A stretch of 35,076 nt of DNA from DASUFI01 sp036274635 (GTDB taxonomy: Bacteria > Planctomycetota > B15-G4): NCBI GenBank assembly GCA_036274635.1, contig DASUFI010000259.1, positions 1 to 35,076 of the forward strand, given 5' to 3'. The notes beneath the pieces were generated by a model, which ran no database searches, was not told where the DNA came from, and saw only the letters and a program-made list of their open reading frames with translations. A program made the position numbers and the translations under genes. Shown here piece after piece: positions 8,735 to 16,900 of this stretch (the first letter of the stretch is position 1; the number at the start of each line of letters is the position of its first letter).

Positions 8735-10008
8735 GTCAGATGCTCGTTCAGGTCGGACGTGCTCGTGGAGAAGCGCTCGTCCTCGAAGCCCAAGCGCTGC
8801 AGGACGGAAACGAACAGGTCACACGCCATCTCGTGGTGGCCCGACGCCTCTTCGCAGGAGAGATGACGCCGGTGGGCAAAGCCGCCGCCGGCCACCAGGA
8901 GCGGGTAGTTCGTGCGGACGTGCGTCGCCGCGTCGCCGAGGGCGCTGCCGATGATCGTGACGGTCGAGTCGAGCAGGGTGCCGCCATCGGGGTCGGGCGT
9001 GTCCTTGAGCGCCTTCAGGAAGCGCGCCGCGCCGCGCAGGTGCCGCTGCTCGACGCGCACGAGCGCGTCGATGGTCTCGGCCTTGTTGCCATGATGCGTG
9101 AGCGAGTGGTATCCGGCGCTCATCAGCGCGCCGTCGAGCAGCAGCGCGCGCACGGTGACGGGGATGGAGAGCGAGATCACGCGTGTCGAGTCATTCTTCA
9201 GGGCGAGCGCCATGAGGTCCCACATGAGGTCCTCGTTGACGAGGAGCATCGACCCGTCGAGACTCGGGTTCGCCGGCGCCGGGAGGTCGTGGGGAGGCAC
9301 GGGGAACGGACGATCGATCCATTCGCGCTGCTGGGCCAGGTCCCGCTCCACGTCGCGCAGCGACGCGAGGTACTCCTCGAACGTGGCGGCGTCCGCGGTG
9401 TCCATGCGCTGGCGCAGCGCCTGGGCTTCCTCCACGAGTCCGTCGAGGAGGCTCCTGCCCGACTCGATCAGATACCTCTGCTCCTCGTGGGCCAGGGCGC
9501 TGGCTCCGAAGATCCTGGCATAGAGCACGCCGGGGTCGAGGATCGTCGGCAAGGGAGCGCCGCGCGCGGTGAACGAGAGCGACGGCCGCGCCTTCGGCTC
9601 GCCGGCACACAGCTGCAAGGACGGGTAGCGCGTCGACTTGCCGAGCGCCGGCGCGACGTACTGGTCGAGCGAGATCCCGGCGCCGATCGTCCCGGTGAAC
9701 AGCGTGTGGGCGTAGAGGTGGCCGTTGCCGGTGGGCCCCTTGTGATCGAGCCCCGAGATCGTGGTGAAGTCGGAGCCCAGCCCGGCTTCGTAGAGGGGAC
9801 GGAGGATGCGCGGCGAGGCGCCGTTCGCGAAGAACGCCGGGGGATGGAACCCGAGAAAGGCACCGACGCACACGAGTCGCTTGGCCGGCGCCGGTCGGGC
9901 GCTTCCCGCCCGAGTCGCCGCGTCGGCGATGGACGGCAGGAAGGGCAGCGCCAGGGCACAGGACGCCCCGCGCAGGAACTGCCTGCGATCGATGCCGGAG
10001 CGATCCAT
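8731..10008 (-). CDS. DUF1552 family Tat-exported protein
   Basis: A 425-residue protein with a twin-arginine signal DRRQFLRG (residues 7-14), then a hydrophobic ALALPFLP and a likely AxA site near ADA30. The body matches DUF1552 (for example SGLDHKGPTGNGH, DSTRVISLSIP, YHSLTHHG, LLDSTVTIIGSALGD). This family is nearly always encoded beside PSD1 cytochromes and resembles the DUF1501/alkaline-phosphatase-like envelope proteins. ATG 10008 is chosen because it puts the RR motif near the N-terminus. An in-frame GTG at 10092 would add 28 residues and sits about 17 nt downstream of the expected start of a plausible promoter (10116-10144), so it cannot be excluded. This gene comes first in the two-gene operon. 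Confidence 0.9.
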   Translation of the reverse strand: MDRSGIDRRQFLRGASCALALPFLPSIADAATRAGSARPAPAKRLVCVGAFLGFHPPAFFANGASPRILRPLYEAGLGSDFTTISGLDHKGPTGNGHLYAHTLFTGTIGAGISLDQYVAPALGKSTRYPSLQLCAGEPKARPSLSFTARGAPLPTILDPGVLYARIFGASALAHEEQRYLIESGRSLLDGLVEEAQALRQRMDTADAATFEEYLASLRDVERDLAQQREWIDRPFPVPPHDLPAPANPSLDGSMLLVNEDLMWDLMALALKNDSTRVISLSIPVTVRALLLDGALMSAGYHSLTHHGNKAETIDALVRVEQRHLRGAARFLKALKDTPDPDGGTLLDSTVTIIGSALGDAATHVRTNYPLLVAGGGFAHRRHLSCEEASGHHEMACDLFVSVLQRLGFEDERFSTSTSDLNEHLT

Positions 10009-10435
10009 CGGCCACTCGTCTGGGAAATGCAGCGCCTCCGGCCGGGAGACGGCGTCGCCCGGCAGGAAGGCTCGACACCGTGGGCTCGCCACGGCCCCCG
10101 CCCGCGCGATTCCCCAATCTACCCGTCCGTGCGGAACTCGACAATCGAGCGCGCCCGTCCTGACGCGCCTCGCCGCAGCACCCCGCGGCCCCGCGCCTCA
10201 GGCAGCGGCCTTCGATGCGCGCACCCCCGCAGCCTCCCAACTCGCCGGCCCGTATGCGTGCCCGAACGCCTCCGCCTGCGGACCTCGACGATGTCCTGGG
10301 GCCGGGGCTTCACTCTCTCGCCAGGTGGCCAGGCCCGGCCGGCATCGACAGCGTGCAAGGTGTCGGGCGACGCACCGCGGCGGCGAAAGCCTGAGCGAAC
10401 GAGTGCGCTACACTGCGCAGCGGACGAGCCCAAGC
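10009..10435. other. Divergent intergenic region
   Basis: This 427-bp gap between the DUF1552 gene (minus) and the radical SAM gene (plus) carries no supported gene. It holds a candidate minus-strand promoter (10116-10144) and a TACACT -10-like hexamer at 10409-10414, 21 nt before the radical SAM ATG. Long ORFs crossing it are shadows or unsupported N-terminal extensions. Confidence 0.5.
10116..10144 (-). promoter_or_regulatory. Candidate sigma70-type promoter for the DUF1552/PSD1 operon
   Basis: On the minus strand TTGTCG (10144-10139) and TAGATT (10121-10116) are separated by 17 nt. Each matches four of six consensus positions. Transcription would begin near 10109, giving a leader of about 100 nt to the ATG at 10008, or about 17 nt to the alternative GTG at 10092. 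Confidence 0.35.
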
Positions 10436-11752
10436 ATGAACTGCAACGCCATCGACAGCCTGTACCTGAAGGCCAATGGCGAGCTGCCCTGCTGGTGCTC
10501 GCCCGGGGAGAGTTTCCCCATCCTGCGCCTCGATGCGGCGGCGCTCGCGGGCTGGGACATCGTGCGCGACGTCCTCGACGGCCCCGCCTTCCGCACCATG
10601 CGCCGCGAGCTCTACCACGGCCGCATGCCCTTTCCCTACTGCGCCGGCTGCTCGTTCCTGCGCGACGACGGCGAGGCGGCCTGGGGGCGCATCGACACGC
10701 AGAGCTTCCGGCTGCGCGCGGTGGACACGGTGCAGGTCGAGTCGTCCTTCCTCTGCAATGTCGACTGTCCGCTGTGCGTGCGGCTCGACGTGCGCAAGCA
10801 GGTGAAGACGCCGCCCTACCAGCTTGCACCGGAGCTGTTCCGCAAGGTGGTTGACGACCTCGTCGCGGCCGGCATCGGCGTGCGCGAATTCTGGTTCTCC
10901 GGACGCGGCGAACCCCTGCTGAACCCGGGCTTCGCGCTCATGGCGCGCTATGCCCGCGACCGGCTGGGCTCGCGCGTCACGTGCCACACGAACGGCAACT
11001 TGCGCTTCGACGCTCGGCTCCTCGAAGCGGGCCTCGACGAGATCGAGATCGCCTTCGACGGCGTCGACCAGGAGAGCTACGCCCGCTACCGCCGCGGCGG
11101 GCGGCTGGAGGTGGTCGAGCGCTTCGCGCGTGACTTTGCCGCGGCACGACGCGCGGCGGGTCGCACGAGTCCCGAGCTGGTGTGGAAGATGATCCTCTTC
11201 GAGTGGAACAGCTCGGACGCCGAGCTCGAGCGTGCTGTCGCGCGCGCGCACGAGCTGGGCCTCGACCGCGTGCTCCTCGTGGACACCGACACTCCGGGTG
11301 GCATCTCGTATCGCGACGGGGGGAAGCGGCGCCGGGAGCTGGACCCGCTCGTCGCGCGCCTGGCGCAGCGCCACGCCGACCTCAAGGTCGAGCTCCTGGG
11401 CTACCACTCCGTGTACAGCCTCATGCCCGAGGTCGAGGTCAGGTTGCGCCTCGACGCCGAGCCGGGCCGGCGCGTCGTGCTCGGCCGCCTCTTCAACCAC
11501 CTCCTCGAGAGCCGGCGCGTGCGCGTCACCTGCGATCTCGAGAGCGGCAGCGGGCAGCCGGCGCACCGCCTCGTCGATCAGACCGTCGAGCTGGCGGAGC
11601 GCACCGAGCTGGTCGACTCCTTCGCGGTATCGACCGATGCGCTGCCGGCAGACGACTATCGCGTCCACATCGCGGTGAGCGACCCGACGACGGGCCGGCT
11701 GCTCTCGGAGGGCTCAGCGGACTTCGCCGTGGGCGCCGTCGAGCTGGAATGA
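10436..11752 (+). CDS. Radical SAM protein with N-terminal SPASM-like cysteines and C-terminal beta domain
   Basis: A 438-residue protein. The radical SAM cluster motif is C107-x3-C111-x2-C114 (LCNVDCPLC), followed by the GGE-like FSGRGEPLLNPG and a TNGN strand. Upstream lie Cys3, Cys19, Cys21, Cys69 and Cys72 (a C-x11-G-x3-C pattern, then CxxC in PYCAGC), which look like the first part of a SPASM auxiliary-cluster domain. That domain normally lies after the barrel, not before it. From about residue 320 the sequence changes to a beta-rich domain (VEVRLRLDAEP, RVTCDLES, DYRVHIAVSDP) that looks Ig- or CARDB-like. Start ATG 10436 coincides with the first cysteine-bearing segment; the long upstream extension is unsupported. 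SPASM proteins modify peptides or act as dehydrogenases; the substrate here is unknown and no precursor peptide was identified nearby. Confidence 0.8.
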   Translation: MNCNAIDSLYLKANGELPCWCSPGESFPILRLDAAALAGWDIVRDVLDGPAFRTMRRELYHGRMPFPYCAGCSFLRDDGEAAWGRIDTQSFRLRAVDTVQVESSFLCNVDCPLCVRLDVRKQVKTPPYQLAPELFRKVVDDLVAAGIGVREFWFSGRGEPLLNPGFALMARYARDRLGSRVTCHTNGNLRFDARLLEAGLDEIEIAFDGVDQESYARYRRGGRLEVVERFARDFAAARRAAGRTSPELVWKMILFEWNSSDAELERAVARAHELGLDRVLLVDTDTPGGISYRDGGKRRRELDPLVARLAQRHADLKVELLGYHSVYSLMPEVEVRLRLDAEPGRRVVLGRLFNHLLESRRVRVTCDLESGSGQPAHRLVDQTVELAERTELVDSFAVSTDALPADDYRVHIAVSDPTTGRLLSEGSADFAVGAVELE

Positions 11753-12178
11753 AGCCGCGACAAGCCCCTGCGCGGGCTCACGGGCCGGTGTCCGCGGCCC
11801 CCATGCGGGCTTGCGGCGGCCCTTCAGGGTGCCGGCAGGCGCGCGGGCGGTCGGAGCGCTCCTGACCGGGAATGCAAGCCGCGGTACCCTATGAGCCCGT
11901 CGAAGAAGTCATTCGGCGCGGAAGGAGCGTCCTTCGCGCCGGTTCTTCGTTGCCGGCCCTGCGGCGAATCGCCGATTCGCCTCGGTCCGGCGCCTCGATC
12001 CGGCACGAATTCCGCACCTTCCGCACTCGAAGCACTTCTTCGACGGGCTCCTATGCGGGCGGGCCACACCGACACGCGCTGCGGGCCGTCGCGACGCGGT
12101 GGCGTGCGGGTGCTGTTCGTCCTGGGCCCTGCGGCTGAAGTCCAACACGTTGCCTCCGCGAGTCCTTCGGAGCTGAAC
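11753..12178. other. Intergenic region holding the 158-bp element
   Basis: The 426 bp between the radical SAM gene and the second FG-GAP gene are non-coding apart from the inserted element. An ORF beginning at 11891 reads through the element in frame with the FG-GAP gene, but its first 96 codons are element sequence plus leader. The true start is the ATG at 12179, just before the signal peptide. Confidence 0.7.
11893..12050. mobile_element. 158-bp TIR element, copy 1 (MITE-like)
   Basis: Bounded by perfect 17-bp inverted repeats GAGCCCGTCGAAGAAGT (11893-11909) and its complement (12034-12050). With mismatches the pairing continues inward to about 33 bp. An internal hairpin GGCGAATC-GCC-GATTCGCC sits near the middle. 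CTAT flanks both ends directly, so a 4-bp target duplication is possible. A second copy of exactly the same length at 26252-26409 differs at 7 positions by hand count. It has no credible coding capacity. It resembles a non-autonomous inverted-repeat element; the mobilising transposase is not in this window. Confidence 0.8.
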
Positions 12179-13837
12179 ATGAAACTGGACCGCCCGTTGT
12201 TTCTGGTCGGCGCCTTCGCCATCGCAACGTCGATGCAGGCCTCCGCGCAGAGCCTTCTCTACAAGCTCCCGTTGCCTCCCTCGAATTCGAGGTCGGTGGG
12301 ACATGCCGACGTCAACGGCGACGGCCTCCAGGATCTCCTGGTCGGCACGAGCGACGAGGACTACGTGCAAGCGCCGGGTGGCGGCAGCGCCTACGGGGGC
12401 ACGGTGCGTGCCTTCAACGGGGCGGACGGCTCTTTGCTCTACCAGATCGACGGAAGCGCTTCGTGCAGCTTCTCGTCGTGCAGCGGCGAGTATCTGGGAA
12501 GCGCGGTTTCCGGAGCAGGAGACGTCAACCAGGACGGATTCGAGGATTTCCTCGTCCAGGGCTTTGCGAAGGCCCAGCTTCGTTCCGGGGTCGACGGCTC
12601 CATCCTCGTGAGCTGGGGCGCCTACAGTGTTGCCGATGCAGGGGACGTCAACGCCGACGGCTTTCCGGATCAGATCACGGGCATGCCCATCGGCGAGGTG
12701 CTGGGCAATCCGGGCGGGAGCGCCATCGTCCACTCCGGCAAGGACAATTCGATTCTCTTCACCCTGAAGCCGACGGGAACCGGCGCCTCAGGGGCCTACG
12801 GACTCGGCTCTTTCGGCTCGTGCGTCAGCGGCGGCAAGGATTTGAACGGCGACGGATTCCCCGACCTCCTGGTCGGCGCCCCCGACGATCACAATACGGT
12901 GACCGGCGTCTTTCTCGGCTACGTCGGCAGCGTCTGGGCCTACTCCGGAATGGATGGATCCCTGCTGCATCATCTCGGGGGCGACAAGGCCTACGCCAAA
13001 CTCGGATGGACGCTCGCTGAATCGGGTGATGTGAACGGTGATGGCAACGCCGACTTCATCGTGGGGAGCAACGGAGCAAGTGGCGGAGGAAGCGCCGGCT
13101 TCGGCCGCGTCTTTTCGGGAGTCGACGGCAGCATCCTGTACGAGTTCGACGATCCCGACTTCTACATCGTCAGCGTCAACAGCGCAGGGGATTTCAACGG
13201 CGATGGGGTCGATGACTTTCTCCTCGATGCTCCATGGGACTCCGCTGCCGGGCCAGGCGCGGGAGCGATCCGAGTCCACGCGGGCAACGATGCAGGCCTT
13301 CTGCATGTCTTTGCCGGAGAGCCTTGGACGGATCCGCCGTGGACGCCGCCCGCGCCCAATTCTGGCCTGGGATTGTCAGCGGCCGATGCCGGGGATGTGA
13401 ACGGAGACGGGCGAAGCGAGGTGGTGATGGCCTCGGTCAACTACGTGCTCGTCTATTCGGGCATCGAAAAACCCTGGACCTCGCTCGGCGGAGGGGCAGC
13501 CGGTGCCTTCGGCATACCGACGATGGAGGGAGTCGGCTCCCTCGCCGTCGACACCACCGCCTCGATCCAGATCGACCACGCCAATCCAGGCGGAATCGGG
13601 TTCTTGATCCTCGGGACGAGCTCACTCGGACTGCCATTCAAGGGCGGAGCGCTGATCCCATCTCCTGATTTCGTCTTTCCATTCCTTCTCGACGCCTCGG
13701 GCGGCGCTGCGCTGTCGAACAAGGTTCCCGCGACGGGAGCGGCGATTCCGCCGTTCTTCCTGCAGGCCTGGTTCTTCGACCCCGTCGCACCGACGGGTGC
13801 TTCGGCCTCCGATGCGCTCTATGCGAGTCCACCTTAG
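12179..13837 (+). CDS. Secreted seven-repeat FG-GAP propeller protein
   Basis: A 552-residue exported protein. The signal peptide is LFLVGAFAIATSMQASAQ with cleavage likely after ASA. Seven Asp-rich calcium cores follow (DVNGDGLQD, DVNQDGFED, DVNADGFPD, DLNGDGFPD, DVNGDGNAD, DFNGDGVDD, DVNGDGRSE), consistent with one seven-bladed propeller. Residues 433-552 are the shared C-terminal module, with Trp433, FKGG at 487-490 and QAW at 529-531. GGAG at 12169-12172 lies 6 nt before the ATG. The nearest paralog in the window is the protein encoded at 4510. The upstream 158-bp element may have displaced or modified its promoter. Confidence 0.87.
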   Translation: MKLDRPLFLVGAFAIATSMQASAQSLLYKLPLPPSNSRSVGHADVNGDGLQDLLVGTSDEDYVQAPGGGSAYGGTVRAFNGADGSLLYQIDGSASCSFSSCSGEYLGSAVSGAGDVNQDGFEDFLVQGFAKAQLRSGVDGSILVSWGAYSVADAGDVNADGFPDQITGMPIGEVLGNPGGSAIVHSGKDNSILFTLKPTGTGASGAYGLGSFGSCVSGGKDLNGDGFPDLLVGAPDDHNTVTGVFLGYVGSVWAYSGMDGSLLHHLGGDKAYAKLGWTLAESGDVNGDGNADFIVGSNGASGGGSAGFGRVFSGVDGSILYEFDDPDFYIVSVNSAGDFNGDGVDDFLLDAPWDSAAGPGAGAIRVHAGNDAGLLHVFAGEPWTDPPWTPPAPNSGLGLSAADAGDVNGDGRSEVVMASVNYVLVYSGIEKPWTSLGGGAAGAFGIPTMEGVGSLAVDTTASIQIDHANPGGIGFLILGTSSLGLPFKGGALIPSPDFVFPFLLDASGGAALSNKVPATGAAIPPFFLQAWFFDPVAPTGASASDALYASPP

Positions 13838-13841
13838 GCTG

Positions 13842-13867
13842 GCGCGTCGACCGATCTGAAGACGCGC
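13842..13867 (+). terminator. Weak candidate terminator hairpin
   Basis: Just after the stop at 13837, GCGCGTC (13842-13848) can pair with GACGCGC (13861-13867) across a 12-nt loop. There is no U-tract. It may separate this gene from the sigma-fusion gene. Confidence 0.25.
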
Positions 13868-13951
13868 GCGCACACACCTGTTGAAGGCCGCCGAGCGGGC
13901 CCCGCACAGGCGGCGGGCGTGGCCTCGCGCGACGACTTGACCGAGCGGTCC

Positions 13952-13981
13952 TTGTCACACTCGCCCACGCACCGGGACTAT
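13952..13981 (+). promoter_or_regulatory. Candidate promoter for the sigma-fusion gene
   Basis: TTGTCA (13952-13957, five of six -35 consensus positions) and GACTAT (13976-13981, three of six) are 18 nt apart. Transcription would start about 6 nt before the ATG at 13994, giving an almost leaderless mRNA. That matches the absence of a Shine-Dalgarno site. Confidence 0.3.
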
Positions 13982-13993
13982 GTGGACGACGGC

Positions 13994-16900
13994 ATGGAAT
14001 CCCACGGCGAAACTCACGCGGCTGACGAGCTGCTGGCTCAGCTCGGGTGGGTGCGGGCCCTGGCGCAGAGCCTCGTGCGCGATCCGGATGTGGCCGATGA
14101 GGTGCTCCAGCGCGTGTGCCTGCTGGCCTTGCAGAAGGCGCCTCGCGAGCGACGCTCGGGGCTCACGCTGCAGGCGTGGCTGGCGACGGTCACGCGCCGT
14201 CTGGCTTGGCACGGCAGCCGCGCGGACCGCCGACGCCAGCGACACGAACGAGGAGCGGCACGACCCGAGGCGTTGCCTTCCACGGTCGACGATGCCGTGC
14301 ACCGCGAAGCCCTGCGAGGACTCGTCGAGGCGGTGACCTCGCTCGAGCAGCCCTATTATTCAGCCATCGTCGCGCGCTACTTCGAAGGCCGGACCGTCGC
14401 CGAGATGGCGGAGCTCGAGCATGCGTCGCCGGAGGCGATCCGGCAGCGACTCTCCCGCGCACGACGCAGGCTGCGGTCGCAGCTCGAAGCCCTCCTTGCG
14501 GACGATCGACGGGCTTGGCTGCTGGCCGCGCTGCCTCGGTCTCCAGCACCGGCAGCGCTCGGTGGCGGCGTCGCCAAGGTGCCCTTGGCCTATCTGGGAG
14601 GAATCGTCGTGGCAAAGAGCGCGTCGGCCGTGGCGACAGCCATCTGTCTGGGCCTGGTCGTCGCCGGGGCCGTCCTGTTCCTTCGGTCCGATGAGCGGCC
14701 CGGCGAAACCAGGCCCGCGGTGCAGGTCGTCCTGCCGAGTGCGCCCGAAGCGGGCTCCGCAGGATTGCCCGACGCACCGACGCTCGCTGTCGAGAGCGCG
14801 GTGCCCGCGCAGCCTGTGGCCAAGGCGGGATCCGCAGCCGCCACCCTGCCCGGTGAGGACGCGCGGTTCACCGGCCGCGTCGTGGACGAGAAGGGCGTCC
14901 CGATCGCGGGCGCGATCGTGTCCCACGTGCCGACGCGGAAGCTGCGCCGCCCGCTCGGGCTCGTGACGGGCGCCTCGAACATCGACCTTGCGTGGGAGCG
15001 GTTGCCGCAGACCATCTCCGGGGCTGACGGCCGCTTCTCGTTCTCGTCGCGCGAGCTGCCCCGCGATCCGGACGCGCCCCCCGATCCCGACGTGGATGCG
15101 CATTGGGCCGGCGTCTACGGCGGCGGGACGCCAGGCCTGGTGGTCCATCACCCGGACTACGAGATCCGCGTCCACGCCTGCACGGGCTTCCGCTCCGGCG
15201 CCTACGACGCCGGCGACATCGTGCTGCCGCCAGGCCAAGCGGTGCTTGGCCGACTCGTGACGCCTGAGGGTGGCTTCGTGGGCGATGCCGACGTCGGGCT
15301 GCCGCCGAACATGACCGCGTCGATGGTGCAGCGCACCGGAGACCCAGGCGTCGCGGCCAGCTTCTTGCACGTGACCTCCGGACCCGACGGCCGCTTCCGG
15401 CTGGGCAGCCTCGGACCAGGGCTGGCATTCCTCGACGTGCGTCACCCCGACTTCGTTCCGTGGGGACAGCGCATGACGATCGAGGCCGGTGTGGTGCTCG
15501 ATCTCGGCGACATCCAGCTCGAGCCCGCGCGGCACATCCGCGGCGTCGTGCTCGGCGCGGACGGCCAGCCGCTGCGCGGTGCCTGGGTCCTTGCGCGCGG
15601 CTCGGCGCAGCGCATGGACATGGTCTTCGGAGGTGCCGACCCGCTGTCGCAGGAGATCGGCAGCACGATAGGCACGGGCGCCGGCGGTCATCACGAGGTC
15701 CGCGTGAGCACGGACGCGAAGGGCACGTTCGATCTCGGCACGCTCAACCAGACCTACTACGACGTCTTCGCGAAGGCGTCGGGCTGCGACCCAGCCTGTC
15801 TCCGAGACGTGCAGGCCGGCACCGACGGCGTGGTGCTCGCGCTGCCGGGACAGGCCCTGCTGCTGATCAGCGTGGTCGACAGCGCCGCCCGTGTCCCGCT
15901 CGCGGACGCGACCGCACAGGCCTGGCGCCGCAGCGAGACGAAGGGCCTCTTCGGCGGCCGCCCGGAGCTCCAGACGCTCACGGGCGCGGCGGCGGCGGCG
16001 GCCGCGGGACTGGAAGACGACGGCCTCGGCCTCATCGTCGTGCAGCGTGCCGGCGACGAGGGCACGGACGTCGTGCTCTCCGCGCCCGGTCGCGCCACGA
16101 CGGGCTTCGCGCTGCCAGGCGTGCGCCCAGGTCAGCAGCTCGCGCGCACGCTCGAGCTGAGTCCGGAGTCCGTGCTCGAGGGGCTCGTCCAGGATGCCGA
16201 GCGGACGCCCGTTGCCGGGGCGAACCTCACCCTGAGCTGGCCCGCAGGCCAGGGCGTCCAGCTTCCCCCGCGCAAGGCGACGTCCGATGCCCAAGGCCGA
16301 TTCCGCTTCGACCAACTGCTGCCGGGCGCCTGGACGCTGAGCGCGAGCGCCCAGGGCTTCCTCGACCAATGGGGGCTGCCGCAGCCGGTGACGGACTCGG
16401 CGAAACCGCAACAGACGGTGATCACGCTTGATCGTGGTGGGAGCCTGCAGGGCCTTCTCGTGGGAGTGGACGGCGCGCCTGCTCCGGATGTCGAAGTCGA
16501 CGTCGCGCTGCTCGAGGGTCCGCGGAAGGGCCAGCATCTGCAGGAGACCAGCGGGAGCACGGGGCGGTTCACCTTCGAGGCTTTGCCGCCCGGTCCCGTC
16601 ACCGTCACGGCGTGGCCTGGCGCGGAGGCCCAGGTCACGCTCGTCACCGGGGAGACGAACGAGATCACGCTCGCGCTGCGCCGCCAGCCGATCGTGCGCG
16701 GCCGTGTGACGCGCGTCGGCCAGCCCGTCGGGGAGGCCAAGGTCGTGGGGCGCACGGTCTCGCCGCGCACGCCAGGGTCACCGATAACCTCCGCCATGAC
16801 GGCCGAGAACAGGGCGCGCCTCTTCGGCACGGGGGATGTCAAGGCGAGCACCTCCGCGACCGGCGAGTACGAGCTCGAGTTCACGCAGTCCGGCGCACAC

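Noticed and set aside
9806..10435. N-terminal extension of the radical SAM ORF
   Set aside because: Overlaps the DUF1552 gene on the other strand and has no conserved sequence; ATG 10436 starts at the first functional cysteine region.
8740..10854. 704-residue plus-strand ORF across the DUF1552 gene and the start of the radical SAM gene
   Set aside because: Runs antisense to a Tat-exported DUF1552 protein and in the wrong frame for the radical SAM protein.
15991..16010. GGC/GCG triplet run in the sigma-fusion gene
   Set aside because: Encodes an Ala tract in a linker and is ordinary for this base composition; not a functional repeat array.
14360..16537. 725-residue minus-strand ORF antisense to the sigma fusion
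   Set aside because: No recognisable domain; the plus strand carries sigma regions and ordered repeats.
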